This document shows positions 61,980 to 64,000 of a DNA stretch of 64,000 bases, one piece after another. Origin of the DNA: Myxococcales bacterium (GTDB taxonomy: Bacteria > Myxococcota_A > Polyangia > Nannocystales > Nannocystaceae); the NCBI GenBank assembly GCA_020633335.1, contig JACKDU010000004.1, positions 248,001 through 312,000 of the forward strand, written 5' to 3'. The notes below the pieces were generated by a model that saw only the letters and a list, made by a program, of their open reading frames with translations, was not told the DNA's origin and ran no database searches. Positions within the stretch are counted from its first letter, which is position 1; each line of letters starts with the position of its first letter. A program made the position numbers and the translations under genes.

Positions 61980-63395
61980 GTGCTCGCGTCGATCAACGCG
62001 GTCTCGGGCCCGGTCGTCGAGGTCGTCTTCGCCGGTGAGGGGCGGGTTCAGCTCCCGCCCCTCGGCTCGCTCATGACGACGATGATCCGCGGGGCCGCGC
62101 GCGCCGAGCCCCTCCTCATGGAGGTCCGCCGCCACGCGGACCACGACCGCGTGCAGGCGATCGCCTTCGGCGACACCCGCGGCCTGGTGGTCGGCGAGGC
62201 GGTCGAGTGGAGCGGCGAGCCCCCGCAGGTGCCGGTCGGCGAGGGCGTCCGCGGCCGGATCATCGACATGCTCGGCCGCCCCCTCGACGGCGGCCCGGCG
62301 ATCGAGGGGCCGACCCGACCGATCGCCCGGCCCTCGTCGCCGCTGGTCGAGCGCCGCCCGCCGCGGGAGATCTTTGAGACAGGTCTGAAGATCCTCGACC
62401 TCCTCGCGCCCCTCCCCCGCGGCGGCAACACCGGCCTCTTCGGCGGCGCCGGGGTCGGCAAGACCGTCCTGATGATGGAGCTGATGCACAACACCGTCCA
62501 TCAGCACCACGGCGTCTCGGTCTTCGCCGGGATCGGCGAGCGCTCCCGCGAGGGCCGCGAGCTCTGGCTCGAGATGGAGGAGACCGGGGTCCTCCGCGAC
62601 GTCGTCCTGGTCTTCGGGCAGATGGGCGAGACCCCCGGGATCCGCTTCCGCACCGGCCTCGCCGCCCTCACGGTCGCCGAGCACTTCCGCGACGACGCGT
62701 CCCAGGACGTCCTCCTCTTCATGGACAACGTCTTCCGCTTCGTCCAGGCCGGCAACGAGGTCAGCGGCATGCTCGGGCGCTCGCCCTCGCGGGTCGGCTA
62801 CCAGCCGACGCTGGCGGCCGAGATCGCCGAGCTCGAGGAGCGGATCGCGTCGACCGGCAAGGCGGCGATCACCAGCGTCCAGGCGGTCTACGTCCCGGCC
62901 GACGACATCACCGATCCGGCGGTCGCCGAGCTCTTCAACCACCTCGACTCCTTCCTCGTCCTCTCGCGCGAGGCCGCGAGCGAGGGGCTCTACCCGGCGG
63001 TCGATCCCCTCCGCTCGACCTCGACGCTCCTGGTCCCCGAGGTCGTCGGTCGCCGCCACGCCGAGATCGCCGCCCGCGTCCGCCGGACCCTGGCGAAGTA
63101 CGAGGAGCTCCGCGACATCATCGCCCTCATGGGCATGGACGAGCTCGCGGCCGACGACCGCCGGGCGGTGATCCGGGCCCGCCGCCTCCGCCGCTTCCTC
63201 ACCCAGCCCTTCGCGGTCACCCGCTCCTTCACCGGCCAGGCGGGCGCCTTCGTCCCCCTCGCCGACACCCTCGCCGGCTGCGAGGCGATCCTCGAGGGGC
63301 GCTGCGACGATCTCCCGGAGCACGCGTTCTACATGGGCTCGACGCTGGAGCAGCTCCTCCGGGCCCACGAGGCCCGGGCCCAGGAGGAGCGCTAG
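61980..63395 (+). CDS. atpD: ATP synthase F1 subunit beta (N-ATPase type)
   Basis: A 471-residue catalytic beta subunit. Walker A is GGAGVGKT (155-162), followed by GERSREG, VLLFMDNVFRFVQAGNEVS and RVGYQPTLAAEI, then SITSVQ-like AITSVQAVYVPADDITDPA and YPAVDPLRSTS. It is first in its operon, followed by atpC and an AtpQ-like gene, the order of N-ATPase operons rather than the usual atpAGDC. GTG 61980 is the start, with -10 TATCCT 6 bases upstream. Its ends overlap atpC as TAGTG. It may be a second, ion-specific ATPase of this organism. Confidence 0.93.
   Translation: MLASINAVSGPVVEVVFAGEGRVQLPPLGSLMTTMIRGAARAEPLLMEVRRHADHDRVQAIAFGDTRGLVVGEAVEWSGEPPQVPVGEGVRGRIIDMLGRPLDGGPAIEGPTRPIARPSSPLVERRPPREIFETGLKILDLLAPLPRGGNTGLFGGAGVGKTVLMMELMHNTVHQHHGVSVFAGIGERSREGRELWLEMEETGVLRDVVLVFGQMGETPGIRFRTGLAALTVAEHFRDDASQDVLLFMDNVFRFVQAGNEVSGMLGRSPSRVGYQPTLAAEIAELEERIASTGKAAITSVQAVYVPADDITDPAVAELFNHLDSFLVLSREAASEGLYPAVDPLRSTSTLLVPEVVGRRHAEIAARVRRTLAKYEELRDIIALMGMDELAADDRRAVIRARRLRRFLTQPFAVTRSFTGQAGAFVPLADTLAGCEAILEGRCDDLPEHAFYMGSTLEQLLRAHEARAQEER
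62367..62384 (-). repeat. Dispersed 18-bp motif inside atpD
   Basis: Minus-strand ACCTGTCTCAAAGATCTC, in register with codons for EIFETG. ACA and GGT are unusual here. Another copy is in atpC at 63461-63478. Confidence 0.4.
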
Positions 63396-63814
63396 TGCGG
63401 ACGATGGCCCTCCACCTCTCGACGCCCGCCCGCGAGATCGTCCTCCCGCGGGTGACCAGCCTGCGCTTTGAGACATGGGACGGCCACCGCGGGGTGCTCC
63501 CCGGCCACACCCCGGCGATCGCCCTGGTCCACGAGGGGCCGCTCTTGATCAGCGCCCTGGGCGAGGGCGATGAGGGGGAGGACGAGCGCTTCCTCGCATG
63601 CGAGGAGGGGCTGGCGACGATCGCCCCCGACGCCGTCCACATCGCCACCCGGTGGGCGACCGAGGCGCCGACCCTCGAGGCGCTCGAGGCGATCGTCGCC
63701 CGCCGATCGAGCTTCCGCCGGGCGGTCGAGGAGGAGGCAAGGGCCCTCGAGAAGCGCCACGAGACCGCGATCCAGCGGGCGCTCGCCAGCCTGAAGAGGG
63801 ATCCCTTCGGATGA
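63395..63814 (+). CDS. atpC: ATP synthase F1 subunit epsilon (N-ATPase)
   Basis: A 139-residue epsilon subunit with the N-terminal beta-sandwich (LHLSTPAREIVLPRVTSLRFETWDGHRGVLPGHTPAIALV) and a C-terminal helical part (RRAVEEEARALEKRHETAIQRAL). It has no AtpC-type full-length second helix motif. GTG 63395 overlaps the atpD stop (TAGTG) and has AGGAGG 7 bases upstream; ATG 63404 is an alternative. It overlaps the next gene by ATGA. Confidence 0.9.
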   Translation: MRTMALHLSTPAREIVLPRVTSLRFETWDGHRGVLPGHTPAIALVHEGPLLISALGEGDEGEDERFLACEEGLATIAPDAVHIATRWATEAPTLEALEAIVARRSSFRRAVEEEARALEKRHETAIQRALASLKRDPFG

Positions 63815-64000
63815 GCGAGCGCCCCGACGACCCCGCGAGCGCGGAGGCCTCGAGCGCCCGCCTCGCCCGAAAGATCGCCCGCCATCGCGCCCGCCGCGAG
63901 CGCGCGCGTCGGCGGCCGGTCGGCAACCTCTGGCGTCAGGTCGCCCGGGTCGGGACCCTCGGCTGGATGGTCGTCCTGCCGATCGCCGCCGGCGCGGTCC
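63811..64000 (+). CDS. atpQ: AtpQ/AtpI-like N-ATPase assembly subunit (3' end missing)
   Basis: The first 63 residues: a charged, Arg/Ala-rich N-terminus, then NLWRQVARVGTLGWMVVLPIAAGA, which matches the first helix of AtpQ/AtpI proteins. The gene starts in an ATGA overlap with atpC and runs off the window. In N-ATPase operons this place is held by atpQ followed by atpR and the ring and stator genes. Confidence 0.8.
   Translation, partial: MSERPDDPASAEASSARLARKIARHRARRERARRRPVGNLWRQVARVGTLGWMVVLPIAAGAV

Overview
The window is very GC-rich DNA with strong G/C bias at third codon positions. Several traits point to a myxobacterium, most likely the Nannocystineae side of the group (inference, no search run): many lipoproteins with a Ser/Thr-rich tether after the lipidated Cys, Asp/Cys-rich repeat modules of the DUF4215 type, Ser/Thr kinases fused to TPR arrays, WD40, RCC1 and leucine-rich-repeat proteins, DUF4331 proteins, and a possible MYXO-CTERM-like tail. 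Genes are dense, with many 1-4 bp start/stop overlaps.

Layout. 1-3.9 kb: truncated acylphosphatase, an SDR-like protein, a GST-fold protein, an alpha/beta hydrolase and a MEMO1-family protein. 3.9-12.4 kb: a nearly complete menaquinone locus, with menB divergent from menF-(20-codon ORF)-menD-menA-menC-menE-menG and a hot-dog thioesterase (probable DHNA-CoA hydrolase) encoded antisense inside the 3' part of the menE frame; menH is not seen. 12.3-18 kb: small membrane protein, lipoprotein, MMPL/RND exporter, small lipoprotein, mutY. 18-26.6 kb: murC-murB between two large kinase-TPR receptors, the first of which looks like a pseudokinase. 26.7-46.7 kb: an accessory region of cell-envelope lipoproteins (receptor-L/LRR, propeller, DUF4331 halves, TPR, RCC1) with a BolA protein, a DMT transporter, a 14-blade WD40 protein and a PrsW-type membrane protease in between. 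46.9-49.6 kb: a GT-C/PMT-like glycosyltransferase and a PA14 membrane protein. 49.6-57.6 kb: ABC-F ATPase, NTR-like secreted protein, P5C dehydrogenase, small lipoprotein with a clear terminator, MOSC protein, an extremely acidic repeat lipoprotein, dnaJ and another lipoprotein. 57.7 kb: a selenocysteine tRNA. 57.8-61.9 kb: an AGCS-symporter-like membrane protein and a metzincin lipoprotein. 62-64 kb: atpD-atpC-atpQ, the start of what looks like an N-ATPase operon, cut by the window end.

Most notable: (i) a dispersed degenerate 18-bp motif (about ACMTGTCYNAAGGGNCAG), found on both strands, mostly inside genes and with one exact 20-nt pair; (ii) the menE frame has no stop until it has crossed the whole antisense thioesterase gene, and then overlaps the GTG of menG by 4 bp; (iii) repeated placement of a TANNNT -10-like hexamer 6-8 nt before start codons, which suggests many leaderless mRNAs; (iv) tRNA-Sec with no selenoprotein seen here; (v) a PMT-like enzyme among Ser/Thr-tethered lipoproteins, suggesting possible O-glycosylation.
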